DNA of 64,000 bases, from NCBI GenBank assembly GCA_025917655.1, contig CP084620.1, positions 2,976,001 through 3,040,000 of the forward strand, in the 5' to 3' direction. Source of the stretch: Chlorella sorokiniana (Eukaryota > Chlorophyta > Trebouxiophyceae > Chlorellales > Chlorellaceae). Shown piece after piece: positions 41,309-52,879 of the stretch. The first letter of the stretch is position 1, and each line of letters starts with the position of its first letter. The notes under the pieces are model-generated. The model did no database searches and had not been told where the DNA came from. It saw only the letters and a program-made list of their open reading frames with translations. Both the position numbers and the translations under genes were made by a program.

Positions 41309-44300
41309 ATGGTGGCACAGGCCCCCGCCACGGCGCTGCTGGTGCTCTTGGCGCTGTGCTTGGCGGGGCCGCAGGCTGCCGCCGCTGCCGTCAGCAAACT
41401 GTGGGGCCGCAACGGCGATGCTTGGAGCCCCAGAAGCCGCCTGCCAGACTTCAGCTTTGCGGGTGAGCTAGCCTGGTCGCTGTCGTTCTTGCGGGTCCCA
41501 GGGGCAGGGCTGCTAACCGCTAGAACGACGTGCTGCTTCAGCTGCTGCTGCTGCTGCCTGTGCCAGCGGCCCCCTCTGGCCCAACTTCCCCGTCTCTGCG
41601 CCCGCTGCCTCCCCTGGCCTAACTCCCCCCCCCGCCGTCCCGCTCGCCTGTACTGGCAGGCTACCACCAGGGGAATGATCCGCTGCCCGAGCCGCCCGTC
41701 ACGCGCAGCGTGCTCAGGTTCCGCAAGCGCGGGTGGAGCGACACGCAGATGCTGCAGGCGGCGCTGGCATGGGCCAACGCCGTGCCGCCGCGAGACGGCG
41801 GTGAGCTGCGGGCTGAGGAGGGAGGCAACAGCCTCTGGCGCCGTCTGCTGTCGTGCAAGAACCCGTGGTGCCTGCTTGCCTGCGCTGCTCGTCGCCGGAG
41901 GTTTCCGCCTCACTGCTGCCGCCCTGCACCTCTCCACCCCGGCTTGCCCCAGCCAGCCTCCTCAGCCGTCGCTGCACCCCGTGACAAGCCCCCTGTCCTG
42001 CTGTGCACCTGCGGTACAGTCTGGACGGTGCTGTACGTCCCGCCCGGCACCTACACCCTCACCGAGCGGCTGACCATCACAAACTCGCGGGTGGTGCTGC
42101 GCGGCGCGGGCAGCGGCAAGACGGTGCTGTACGTCCCGAAGAGCCTGACCGACATCTACGGGCCCGACCGCTCCACCAAAACGGGCGGCTACGTGAATTG
42201 GGGTGCGCGGGCGGCGGTGCTGGCCTGCGGCTGGCTGGCTTGCGGGAGGGGCAATGCGACGTGGTGCCCTGCGCTCCAGGGCCGCGCCAGCAAGAGGGGG
42301 TGCTGCCCTGCCACGAGCATGTGACGCACCAGGTCCGGGATCTTGATGACAACGCCTGTGCCTCCCCCGCGCGGCTTCCAGGCGCCTTCCTCACCATCAA
42401 GGGTCGCTCCAACCGCGGCAAGCTGCTGGCGCAGGTCGTCGGCGGCGCGGACAAGGGCAGCCGCGTGGTCACGGTGAGCGCCGCGGGCAGAGTTCCTGTG
42501 GCTGCGTCTGGTTGCTCGCATCCAGCTTGCAGGAACAACAGCATTGGTACAGTTTTAGTGTTGGGGTAGCACTTGCAGTACAAGAAACCGCCGCCTCTGC
42601 CGCCAACACCCCCAGCCTTCCAACCCCACCCCACCCCTCAACCACCACCCCCATCCTCGCACCAACCATTCGTCGCGATGTATGCATGCCCAAGCAAACG
42701 CTGCTGTCCCTCACGAGGGGATCCCCTCCTGATTCCCCTCCCGCAGCTGTCCAGCACCCGGGGCCTGCAGCCGGGCCGCTACTACGACACCCGGTGGACC
42801 GACGTGGGCGGCGCCTTCAACAGCCTGCAACTCGGCGGCGGCTGGGACGCGCCCAGCAACTACGCCAACAAGTCCAGGCTGCGGTGGACGGTCAGGGTGC
42901 TCAAAATCAGGGGCAACGTGAGCTCCACATTTGCAGGCCGCTCCTGCGGCGGCGCTGCATGCGTGTCGAACGGTGCAAGCCAGGATGGGGGCATGCCCCG
43001 CCTGCTGCTGCCTGCGCGGAGCGGCAGCAGGGTACCCAGCTTCCTGCAGCCTTCCAGCGAGGCAGCGAGAGGACGGAGGGCCGCGTTGGACCCCCTTCAC
43101 TCTCCCTCCCTGCCTATCAGCCCCCTGTGTTTTCCCGCTTCCAGGTGGTGACGCTGGAGCGGCCCCTGCCCTACCCCGTCTCCCCACGCCTGAACCGCGT
43201 CACCTTCCACACCCCGACGCCGCCGCCGCCGAGAGCGGCGTGGAGGGCTTCACGCTGCGCTTCAAGTGGGAGCTCTATGCGGGCACCACCTGGTGAGCTG
43301 TTTGGTACCGTCCGGTACCGTCCGGTGCCATCCCGGGTACCGTCTGGTTGCTCTGCGCTGCCCTGCGTCTTGCCGCGGGCGGCCCAGCCATGCCGCCCGC
43401 GCCTGCCTCCGCGTCGGGCACGCAGCCAGGCAGCTCGGCAGCCTGCCCGCCAGCTGGCTCTCTGCGCGGGCTGTGGCAGCTGCTGGGCTGCGTGAGGCGC
43501 TGTTGGATGCGGCATGCGAGCCCCCGTGCAGCTGCACACACGCTCCTCCTCCACCTTGTTCCCCCTCCCTGCCTCCCCGCCCCTCCCCCCAGGAGCGAGG
43601 CTGGAATGGGGTGGAGCTGGCGTCGGCGCGGGACTGCTGGGTGCGGGACATCGAGATGATAAATCCGGATAGCGGCGTACTGCTCAACTACCAGGTAGCT
43701 TCCTGCCCTTGCTCAGGCAGCCTCCCTCGGCGCCTCCTCCTGGCGCCTGCTTCCTGGGGACTGGCTCTGCACGTGTGGAAAGCTCGCCAGGCCGCCAGGC
43801 CCGCCGCTGCAGAGGGCCAGCCTCGAACACAGCGGCGGGTGTTCGGCGAGGTAGCTGATCAAGGCGCAACCCAGCCGGGCACCCGCTCCACCCGCATGGT
43901 CACTTCCATCGGAGTATGCTGCTTGCCTGCAGGTGTCCTCCGCAACGATCACCGGCATCAAGATTTGGTACACCAAGACGCGGGCCAACAACAGGAAGAA
44001 CCCTTTCGACGAGCCCGCCAACACCGACGGCCACTGGGGCCTCGTCTACTGTGAGTGCCTCCCGCCCGGCCTGTGCCCCCACTGCCCAACTGCTGCCTGG
44101 CCTGCCGGCGGTGAACAGCAGGAGCCTGTGGCCTGACCTGCGTCTGCATGCATGGTCATATGACCGGCCTTGCGAGCACACTACCCACGCCTGCCCTTCG
44201 CCCCCACCCCCCACACACACCGTCTGGTGGCTCACCCCCTGCACACCCAGAAGCCGTTCCCTCTCCTCCTTTTGCTTGCAGCCCATGCCTACGACGTCCT

Positions 44301-45661
44301 GTTTGACGGCTTCGACTTCCGCGGCACCCTTCAGCACGACGTGGGCACCGGCATGGCGGGCCAGTTCGGGGTGTTCAGCAACGGGCGGCTGAGCGACGGC
44401 AACCTCGACCTGCACAGGTGGGCGCAGCGCTGCGTGCTGCCGTGGCAGCGTTGATCCCCGTCGCACCTGCGGTACCGATGACGTGTGTCGCCGCTGCTGG
44501 CGGCTGCTGCTGGCAGCGGGATGGGGGATGGGTCCTGTGCAGTTGCGGCAGCGGGTAATGCCAGCTGCCGGTGTGCCGCCACGTTCACAGCCTCAGACGT
44601 CTACCGACTGCCAGCTCAATCAACCAGGCTGGGGGAGTGGATCCGGTTGGGAGCAGGGCCTGCCGCCAGCGCTCTCCAACATCACCCCACTCCACCCCTT
44701 CCCCCACCCCATTACACGCAATCACCGCTCCCCACCCCGCTTGCACCCATTGGCAGGGGCCTGGCGGGGCCCACCCTGTACACAAACATCCACGTGGGGC
44801 GGGGCACCAAGGCACTGGGCAGCGGGGGCCCAAGAAGGCTGGGCCCAACGCCAACGCCGGCACCACTTGGTGGAACATACAGAGGTGGGTTGCCATCGCT
44901 TTCTTCAACAGCTTGCTTTACTGTGTTCTGTCGAATCGAGTCTTCCCTGGGCTGTGTGGAATGAGCGTTGTTGCTGTGCCGTGCTTATAAGCCTGGGCCG
45001 GCCGCCGCACGCCGACTGCGGCGGCTTCCCTACGCTGCGCCGTGCCGTGCTGCGCTGTGCAGCCACTGCCTTGCCATGAGCCGACGTCAAGGGTGCAGCA
45101 CCTGCAAGTGCACCCGCGATCTCCTCCAGGGTACCTCTCTTTGGGAGCAGCCGCCTGCGCTCATCGGAGTGCGTGCCCCTGAACCCTGCAGCGGCCGCGC
45201 CGTGTCCCCCAGCTACTCCAACGAGCGGCCGGGCTCCTGCGCCTTTGGCCCCGAGATCAACCTTGTGGGCATCAATCTGCGGGCAGACCAGGTGGGGGAT
45301 GGGGGCTCGGCGTGGGCGGTGGGGCAACGGTGCGGTGAGGGCAACCGGTGTTGGCGGAGCTCTCCGGTGCTCTCTGGTGCTCTCTGGAACGCAGGGTCTT
45401 GGTAGCGGCGGCTGCAGGCCTGAGCAATGAGCTGGCATGGTTGCTGTTGCGCAGTGTGCTGCGCGGCGGTGGCCTCACCCTTGCAGCCTGCCTAGCCCTT
45501 GCCCCCGTACATGTCTGAGGCAAGCTGTTCCCACCCCGGCCCCCTGCTGTGCAGCTGCGGGGCATGTGCCGCACCTGGTGGTATGAGCGCAGCCCCCGCA
45601 TCCCCCCAACCTGTACGCGGCGCAGCTGGCGCTGCGGCGGCAGCAGGCCCGTGGGCGGTGA
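41309..45661 (+). CDS. Secreted right-handed beta-helix (pectate-lyase-fold) protein
   Basis: Likely extracellular polysaccharide-binding or -cleaving protein; the activity cannot be assigned. Exons: 41309-41462, 41660-41800, 42020-42202, 42382-42473, 42747-42917, 43145-43292, 43593-43694, 43933-44050, 44282-44417, 44757-44884, 45213-45291, 45555-45661, about 520 residues. The N-terminus (ATALLVLLALCLAGPQAAAA) is a signal peptide. TVLYVPPGTYTLTERLTI and SRVVLRGAGSGKTVLYVP are typical first beta-helix rungs. Later rungs include GWNGVELASARDCWVRDIEM, SSATITGIKIWYTK, YDVLFDGFDFRGTLQHDV and GPTLYTNIHVGRGT. The end reads PPNLYAAQLALRRQQ. Single-base losses appear at 43212-43215, 44824-44831 and 45602-45607, and the junction into the exon at 43593 is also out of phase. 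Confidence 0.8.
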
Positions 45662-45763
45662 CTCTATCTGCGTCGCAGATGCGGGCGAGCGCCATGGCTG
45701 GTCGAGGGGTTTGAAAATAACTGACACTGCATCAATGTTGCGTGTCGGCAGCGTACGACGCAC

Positions 45764-45768
45764 TGTAA
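45764..45768 (+). terminator. TGTAA polyadenylation signal of the beta-helix gene
   Basis: TGTAA lies about 100 bases after the stop codon at 45659-45661. Confidence 0.65.
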
Positions 45769-46236
45769 CAGATGGGCCGTGGGGTGACTGGCTCGCAACG
45801 CCACTATTGCCGGGGCTTCTGGACGTGCTCTCGACACACTTGAGCTGGGTAGCCGCCGACAGCTGTAGATATCATGGTGCGGGGCTGCGACAACTGGTGG
45901 GCCCGTTTGGCGGACTTCACTTTGGCCGGGCGGCGTGCGAGCAACACACGTTGCGCAACGTGGGCGGCGTGCATGGCTGGCCCCATGCAGCAACGCATGC
46001 TCTTGCATGGATGCACGCGCTGGCAGCGGTGGCTATTGTGGGGCATGCATTGGTTCGCAAGCTAGCTGTTGATGAGGCACAGCCAGCAGCTGAAGTACAT
46101 GCACACGGCAGGGCACCCTGCTAGCGCGGCTGGCGCCCGTCAGCGCCTGCCTGCCGGGAAGGCTCAGCTGTGCAGCGCAAAGCACGCTGTAGCATTCGTA
46201 CCGTAGCGGCTGCTTTTTCCAGCGCTAGTGGCTGAA
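45769..46236. other. Intergenic region, no supported gene
   Basis: Several short palindromic TGCATGC-type sequences (for example near 45970, 46005 and 46045) occur here, but no coding evidence. The right end is the promoter of the leucine-rich-repeat gene. Confidence 0.45.
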
Positions 46237-48069
46237 ATGGAAGGACGCTCCACCCGGGACCGCCGGGGCCGCCGAGTGCCTCAGCTGAACCTCGTTGCCC
46301 TGCCTCGTCTTGCCCTCGACAACCTTGCAGCCCAGTTGGACGTCGGAAGCCGGTGCGCGGGGGTGCGGGGGTGAAGGGGCACGGGGGCGGGTACGCAAGC
46401 TGGCGCTGGGCGCGGCCGGCCCGCTTGCTCTTCGGCCTCGCTTTCCACAACTCGGGTGCTTTCCATTCCATCCTCTTCCTCCATCCCATACCGATAATTG
46501 TTGTTCATCATCGCAACTGATTCTTAAATCTGCTGCGGATCGTAGGCTGAGGCTCTCGCACACCTGCCGGGCCTTGTGCCAGGCGGGGCAGCACTGGTTC
46601 ACCCGTGTGGAGGCGGCAGTTGGGCCGACGCTTGATGCTGCCTACCTGGCCAAGTGGCTGCGCAGCCACACCGGCGCTCAGGCTCGCCTCGTGGCGGCAG
46701 GACACCACACTGCCGCACTCCCTGACGTGCTGCCTGCGCTGCGCGGCCTGGCCGTCAGCGAGCTGGAGGTGGGCGGCGGTGCGATGGATCTTGTGCAGCT
46801 GCGCAACCTGGATCAGCTCACCTGCTTGCGGCTGAATGTGGACACGCCCAAAGGCAGCTTGAACGTATTGAGGCGCCTGACGGCGCTGCAGCAGCTTGAG
46901 CTAGGCGTCGCCGGGATGGAGGGCATCCCAAGCTTTCTGACGGCGCTGTCCGGCTTGGAGGATCTGTCGCTCAGCAGCGTCGACTTCCGGGATGACAGCC
47001 TGGACAGCGTCCTTCCGCGGCTTGTGCGGCTGCGGGGCTCTGCCTCAGAAGCAGCGAGACCGGTGCACTCACTGCAGCCATTGTGCCCGCAGCCCTCACC
47101 GCGCTGACGGCTCTCACCCTCCTCTACCTGAGGAGAGCTTATCGGGCGGAGGAGAGCTTGACGCGGCTGGCGGCCCTCACCCAGCTGCGCGTGCTGGGCA
47201 TCGGCGAGACCTTGCGCAACATCCCCGTGGCGCTGTCCGCGCTGACCAGCTTAAGCTGCTTGTGGTTACGCGCCAACAGCCTCAGCGATGACACCCTCGA
47301 CAGCATCCTGCCGCGGCTTGTGCGGCTGCAGCAGCTCACTTTGAGTAGTTGCAGTCTTGCTGTTGTACCCGCAGCCCTGAATGTTTTGACGGCCCTCACC
47401 TACCTAGACCTGAGCTCGAACAGCTTGGAGGCAGCGGAAGGCTTGGCGCCGCTGGCGGCCCTCACCCAGCTGATTCAGCTGAATATTAGCGACACCGCCC
47501 GTGACATCCCAATGGCGCTGTCGGCACTGACGAGACTCACCAGCCTTTCTTTGAACAGACTTTTCGACTGGTTCCCCCTGGGCGCCGTGCCGCCGGTTGT
47601 GTCCACGCTGACCGCGCTGCGGTTCCTTTCCTTGGCATCGCAAGGGCTGCGGTGTGGCTACGGGCACCTGCGGCCCCTGACGCGCCTGACCAAGCTGTCT
47701 CTGGCGCTCAACGACCTGTCAGGGGAGGTTCCCCGGCAGCTGACAGCGCTGCAGGCGTTGGAGGCCCTGAGCATGGCGTACATCTACCCGCGCCGCGGCT
47801 GGCGGCGCCTGCTGGCGCTGCCGCGCCTGAGATCCCTGATTGTGGGCAGGGTCCCGCCTCCGGCGCTCCTGGACCAGCTGGAGCACTTTGAACTCCTTAA
47901 TGCACGAACACAACATGCCCGCGAACTCGCTGATGGACAAGACCACTCCGATAGCGAACCGGAGCCTCTCAACCTCAGCAGCGACAGCGACGCGTGCCTC
48001 AGCAGCGGCAGCGACGCGTGCCTCAGCAGCGGCAGCGACGCGTGCCTCAGCAGCGGCAGCGACGCATGA
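46237..48069 (+). CDS. Leucine-rich-repeat protein with F-box-like start
   Basis: About 546 residues from two exons: 46237-46352 and 46546-48069. The start LPRLALDNLAAQLDVGSRLRL followed by SHTCRALCQAGQHW resembles a degenerate F-box. About twelve leucine-rich repeats follow (LNVLRRLTALQQLELGVAG, LVRLQQLTLSSCSLAVVP, LNVLTALTYLDLSSNSLE, LTRLTKLSLALNDLSGEVP). The repeats lose frame at the G run 47034-47037; one extra G restores RGLCLRSSE and then IVPAALTALTALTLLYL. The acidic C-terminus carries four DACLSSGS-type repeats. It probably serves as a protein-interaction scaffold or ubiquitin-ligase receptor. It lies apart from the minus-strand F-box pair and has far fewer introns, so it is not a simple copy of them. 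Confidence 0.82.
47984..48066 (+). repeat. 24-base coding tandem repeat
   Basis: Three to four copies of a 24-base unit encode SDACLSSG at the C-terminus of the leucine-rich-repeat protein and end at its stop codon. Confidence 0.9.
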
Positions 48070-48408
48070 GCTGGCGAGTGCCCGGCGCTCCGACGCATGC
48101 AAGGATGCGCGCCTGCCCCAGCCCAGCAAACAGCAAATTGCCCAGTACCGCCAGCTTGTTTAGCAAACCCATTCATACACGCGTAAAATACGTAAGCCAT
48201 GCACACGTGCAGCTAAGTGAGCGACGTTGGTCGCAGTGAATGCGCCGCGCTGTCGCTTGCGCCCTGTTGCAGTGCTGGAAATCTCTGCCCAAAGGACTAC
48301 CGCTGTGCGCTGGCCGCATTTAATCTCAAGTATCACTGTCGGCAAATCCTCGCGGCAGGTTGTGTGCGGTGCTTGGCTGCAAGAGCGCTGCTGGCCCGTA
48401 AAGACGAC
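48070..48408. other. Intergenic region
   Basis: Contains the 3' UTR of the leucine-rich-repeat gene and the promoter or leader of the CNNM-like gene. An open frame enters from 48217 without an ATG; it is read as leader. Confidence 0.5.
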
Positions 48409-51400
48409 ATGGGCTTCAATGCGGCGTCGCTCCACGTGCAGGCTCTGACATCAGAGCTTGAACAATGCCGCGATGCATTAGCAGCAGCCGCGGTGGCGGC
48501 ACGGGAAGAGCCCCTCACACCCGAGTTGCGCCTGGCTTTCATCGTCATTTCCGTCCTCTTGGTGCTCTTCGCGGGCTTGATGGCGGGCCTGACGCTCGGT
48601 CTGCTCTCCCTGGACAGGCAAGCCGGCTGCCGCCGCCCGCCCCCGCCGCCGCTGCCGCCGCCGTCAGACTCTGGCAGGTTCGCCAGCTAGAGAGGGCCGG
48701 CTGCTTGCTTGGCTTGCGCAGGGTGGACCTGGAGGTGATCAAGCGCAGCGGCTCGCCCAAGGAGGTCTGGCTGGCGGAGCGCGTGGAGCCTGTGCTGGCG
48801 CGGCCGCACTTCCTGCTCGCCACGCTGCTGCTGTGCAACAGCGCCGCCATGGAGGCTCTGCCGCTCTTCCTGGACCGCCTGCTGAACCCCGCGGCCGCCA
48901 TCATACTGTCTGGTGCGTGCATGGCACCGCTCAACAGTACCGCAGCGTGCACGGTTTTCAGAGGCTCTCAGCGGCTGCTCACAGCATCCCTCGGGCTGGC
49001 GGCTGGGGCTGTGCTGCGCTGCCGCGGCCGCTGCGTTGCGCTGTCGCAGCAGAGTTGTGCGCCCACATTAACGCCCCTCCTGGCTGGCTTTGAACCGTGC
49101 AGTCTCTGCCATCCTCGTGTTTGGCGAGATCCTGCCTCAGGCCGTGTGCAAGCGCTACGGGCTGCAGGTGGGGCACAGCCGGCTGCTGCAGTGGGGCATT
49201 CGCAACGACGGCGGTCACGCGAGTGCTGCGCCCGGGACTTGGGCAGCGCACCAGCCTCCGCAGCTGTCAGTGTTTGTCTGTCTGGGCCTTGCAGCCTCAC
49301 TGTTGGGTGGCCGCAGCTGCCTCCCGGACCCTGCACGGGTTGCTGCCCTGCTGACCCAAACCCCTGGCTCACAATCAAACCCGCTGCCTCCTGGCCCCCT
49401 CCCCTGACCTCTCTCGCTGCTACTGTGCCCCCCAACTTCCAACTCCTCCCGCCAGGTTGGCGCCTACCTGGCCTGGTTTGTTTCTTTCCTCATGCTCCTC
49501 ACCGCCCCGCTGACCTGGCCCATCGGCAAACTGCTGGATGCGACGCTTGGGGAGGAGAGCGCGCTGTTCAAGCGGCGGGAGCTCAAGGCGCTGGTGTCCA
49601 TACATGCAGACCAGCCGGTGAGGCGGGGCCGCGGCGGGAAACAGGCTGCTGCTGCAGTTATGCTACAGTTAAGCCGTGCTGCGTGGAAGCATGGAAACTT
49701 CGCTGCCTCAGCCGGCAACCACCGCAGCATCAGCTGCAGCTGCTGTGCATCGCTACCCCGCTTGCGCACACGCAAATACATATGTTACAGATTACGCTCG
49801 CCTGCCGCCCTTGATTTCCTGTGTGCAGGAAGACTCTGAGGGGGCACCCGAACTCACGTTAGACGAAGTGCAGGCAAGCTGCTGCGCACACACGCGTCGC
49901 CGCCCCCTTGCGCCTCTCTCCCTTGTTCCTGCGCTGTGTGCACCCGCGGGGGCTGGCCTGCCACCATTCGCTGCCGGCCTGCCTGCAGCGCTGCACTGGA
50001 CAATTGCCGCGCATGTGCAGCAGCGCTCGCACTATACACCGCTATGTCAGCAGGGCTGCCTTTTGATTATGGACAGGGTCGCCTGCTGCCGGGTTTGCTG
50101 TCGATGCGAGATGTGACCCTTAGAGTGTGCTCCCTCCCCCTTCATCACTCGCCGCAGGTCATCCAGGGGGCCCTTGACATGGCCAGCAAGACGGCCGAGG
50201 CGACGATGACGCCCCTGGACAAGGCGCGTCTGTGTGTTTTGGTCTTTTTGTTAGGCCCCGGTTCTGACTGGGAAGCTTCCTGCCTGGCCCCTGCTCGCCG
50301 TTTGCCTCCCCTTTTTCCTCCCGCAACCCATCCATCACCCACTCTGTCGTTTGTTCCTCCTCAACCCCCCCTGCCCCGCGCCCGCAGGTCTTCCTGCTGC
50401 CCAGGGACGCCGAGGTGAACGACGACCTGCTGCTGCGCATCCTGCGGGCGGGGCACAGCCGCCTGCCGGTGTACGAGGGCGGAAACAAGCAGGTGGGTGG
50501 TGGTGGTGTGTGGGGGGGAGGGTGGAGAAGACGCGGCAGGCAACAAGCAGGTGGGTGGGGGTGGCAGGGTGTGGGGAGGATCAAGAAGACGCACACACAA
50601 ACAGCCTCCACCTTTAAGGTTCACATGAGGAAGTTCAGTCTTTGGCTTGGGCGAACAAGGCGAAGGCACGCCCAGATTCCCTCCCCTGACCTCCACTTTC
50701 GGCCCCTTTGCCCCCACCCCACCCCCACCCACCCACCCACCCACCCACCGTAGAACATTGTGGGCCTGGTGCTGGTCAAGGAGCTGCTGCTGGTGGATGA
50801 GGATGTCGGGGTGAAGATCAGCGACCTGCGGCTGCGGGAGCTGCCCTTCCTCAGGTGCGCAGCTGCCTGGGGGCTCTGGGGGCTGGGGAGCTGGGGGCTG
50901 CCCTTCCTCAGGTGCCCAAGGGCTCTGGGGGCTGAGGGCCGGGGGGGTTGGGGGCTGGGGGCTGGCTGGGGGTTGGCTGGAGGCTGGCTGGAGGCTGGCT
51001 GGGGGCTGGCTGAGGCCCCGACACTCGCCGCTCCGCGCACAGAGCGGTGTGCGGCCGCTCGTGGCGGTGCGGCTTGGTGTCGGAGAACAGCAAACCAGTT
51101 CTTGGCTGCTGCGGATCGGGGTTAGCGATCTGTCGCAAGCAAGCCTGCATCGTTCTACGTTCTGTTCTGTTGCTGCCAGCTCATCCCATTCTGGAAAGCC
51201 CTCGCACGATCGAGACACCTACCACCCGTCAACAACCCGAATCTTCCCCTGCCCCCTTGCGCATCCCTGTACCGCTGCGCAGCGCCGACACCATGCTGTA
51301 CGACGTGCTCAAGGTGCTGCGCTTTGGGCGGTCGCACATGGCGTGCCTGACGCGGACGGAGGAAGCCAGCGGGAAGCTGGAGGTCGTGGGCATCATCACA

Positions 51401-52660
51401 ATCGGTGGGCTGCCAGGCCGCTGCGCCGACCCCCTCACCTTCTGCTTAGCTCGAGGCAGCAGCCCAGCTGCAGCTGCTGCGTTGCTGGGCGGTGTGCCGC
51501 AAGCGCCGCCACGTTCCCAGCGGCCGCTGCACTTCCCGATCAGCCTGCCCTTCTTCTGTCATCTCACCCTTCTCCCCGGCTGTCTGCCGCCTTGCGCCGC
51601 CACAGAAGACGTGCTGGAGGAGTTGCTGCAGCAGGAGATTGTGGACGAGACTGACCAGTGAGCAGCATCGCATTGCAGGGATCATGGCGCCTCCCGCTTT
51701 GCACGCCTCCTCAAAGTTCCGTTTCCCCTTTCATCCCTTCCCCGACCCCCCGCCATTCTTCCCGTTCTAATTCCACCTTGCGGTGCCACCGCTGTTTCTC
51801 GTCCACTCACCCTGCACACTCCCCTGTTGACGTTCCCGTCTGTTGTGGCTGCCCGCAGGTTTGTGGACAACCTGCAGACCGTGCCCACCCACACCCTCAA
51901 GTCTCTTCAGCAGCTGCCGCCCCACCTGCGCCAGTTCCTCACCCGCAACCTCATCTCAGCGCCTCCCGGCGGCTCCGGCCCGGCACACTCAGCGGCGCCG
52001 CCACCGGAGGGCCGGGCTTGCGCCCGCCCAGTCCGCTGGCAACATCGTGGGCGCGGCGGCGGCGGCGGGCGCAGCTCTGGCGGTGTCGGCGCAGGGCGGT
52101 GGGCCGCACGCGGGGCGGCGGCCGCCGCTGCCACCGCCGCCACCACTGTGTTGCTGTCGCCGCGGCGGCGGGCTGCGGCGGCAGCCGAGGCGGCGGGCGA
52201 GGTGTTGGTGCAGCAGCAGAGGCCGCCTATTCCTCGCCCATCCCTTGCCTCCTCCCGCGGCCTCCGGGAGCCCCGTACCGCAGAAGACCGGCAGCCACTC
52301 CTTGGAGGAGCCCCGTTAGACGACAGCCAGCGCCAACCACTGCTGCAGGCTGATTGCGAGGCGGGCGCCGGGCCGGAGAAGGCCGGAAGGCACGCCGCCG
52401 CCACCGTCCCCGGCGCCTCTGCAGCCCGGACCCCTGCTGTTGGCAGCTGTAACGACGGGCCGGCACAGCAGAGGCAGGCCGCTGCAGGCCGGCCTGGCCC
52501 GCAGGCTGGCGCCGGCAGCAACAGGGCTGCGTCGGCATCAGCGCTTCCGACAGGCAGCGAGGCGCAGCCGCAGCCCCCGCCGTCGCCGTTTGAGAGCTCT
52601 TCCGCAGAGGGGAGCACCGGCGCCGGTGTGCAGCAGCCTGGTGGTGACAACCTTGTGTGA
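48409..52660 (+). CDS. CNNM/CorC-type divalent-metal transporter (DUF21 + CBS)
   Basis: Membrane protein of the CNNM/ACDP family, linked to magnesium export. Exons: 48409-48617, 48722-48912, 49103-49167, 49456-49617, 49829-49873, 50158-50223, 50388-50492, 50754-50854, 51283-51404, 51606-51657, 51859-52660; 639 residues with intact frame. DUF21: spans around residues 45-65 ([20 protein letters not shown]), 85-130 and 134-190, with [15 protein letters not shown]. The linker has [11 protein letters not shown] and [13 protein letters not shown]. The CBS pair is at ~225-375 ([58 protein letters not shown]). A long low-complexity cytosolic tail follows. GC donors follow 48617, 49873 and 50223. The start is ATG 48409, since the frame above it has no ATG. 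Confidence 0.9.
50493..50753 (+). repeat. CNNM-gene intron with complementary GT-rich and CCCA-rich ends
   Basis: The intron begins with GTGGGTGGTGGTGGTGTGTG and ends with repeated CCCACCCA just before its TAG acceptor. The two ends could base-pair over about 15-20 bases and bring the splice sites together. Confidence 0.6.
50841..51015 (+). repeat. 57-base duplication of an exon end plus GGCTG minisatellite
   Basis: CTGCCCTTCCTCAGGTGC occurs at 50841 and again at 50898, so the donor of the exon at 50754 is repeated in frame 57 bases later. A minisatellite of (T)GGGGGC and GGCTGGA units follows to about 51015. Confidence 0.85.
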
Positions 52661-52687
52661 GCTCCCTCCGACTGTTTTCGTTCTTAC

Positions 52688-52692
52688 TGTAA
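52688..52692 (+). terminator. TGTAA polyadenylation signal of the CNNM-like gene
   Basis: TGTAA lies 28 bases after the stop codon at 52658-52660, close for this signal but the only candidate nearby. Confidence 0.5.
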
Positions 52693-52879
52693 CCCTTCTC
52701 CTCGTTCATGCTCCCAGCGGTGCCGTCTCCGCAGCCTGCCGACCCACCCGCCGCTGAAATAACCCATCCACACCCCAATCAGCTCTTGCCCAGCACGAAA
52801 GGCGCAACAGTGTGTTGCAGTGCAATGTGGTGCACTTCTGGCGGCACCGCAGACCTCTACCCCACAAGAGGGAATGCAG

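Noticed and set aside
41309-45661. Recent bacterial transfer of the beta-helix gene
   Set aside because: Eleven introns and host-like GC content and splice sites argue against a recent event. An ancient transfer cannot be judged here.
46237-48069. Leucine-rich-repeat gene as a third tandem copy of the F-box pair
   Set aside because: Opposite strand, 18 kb away, two exons instead of nine, and a different repeat consensus.
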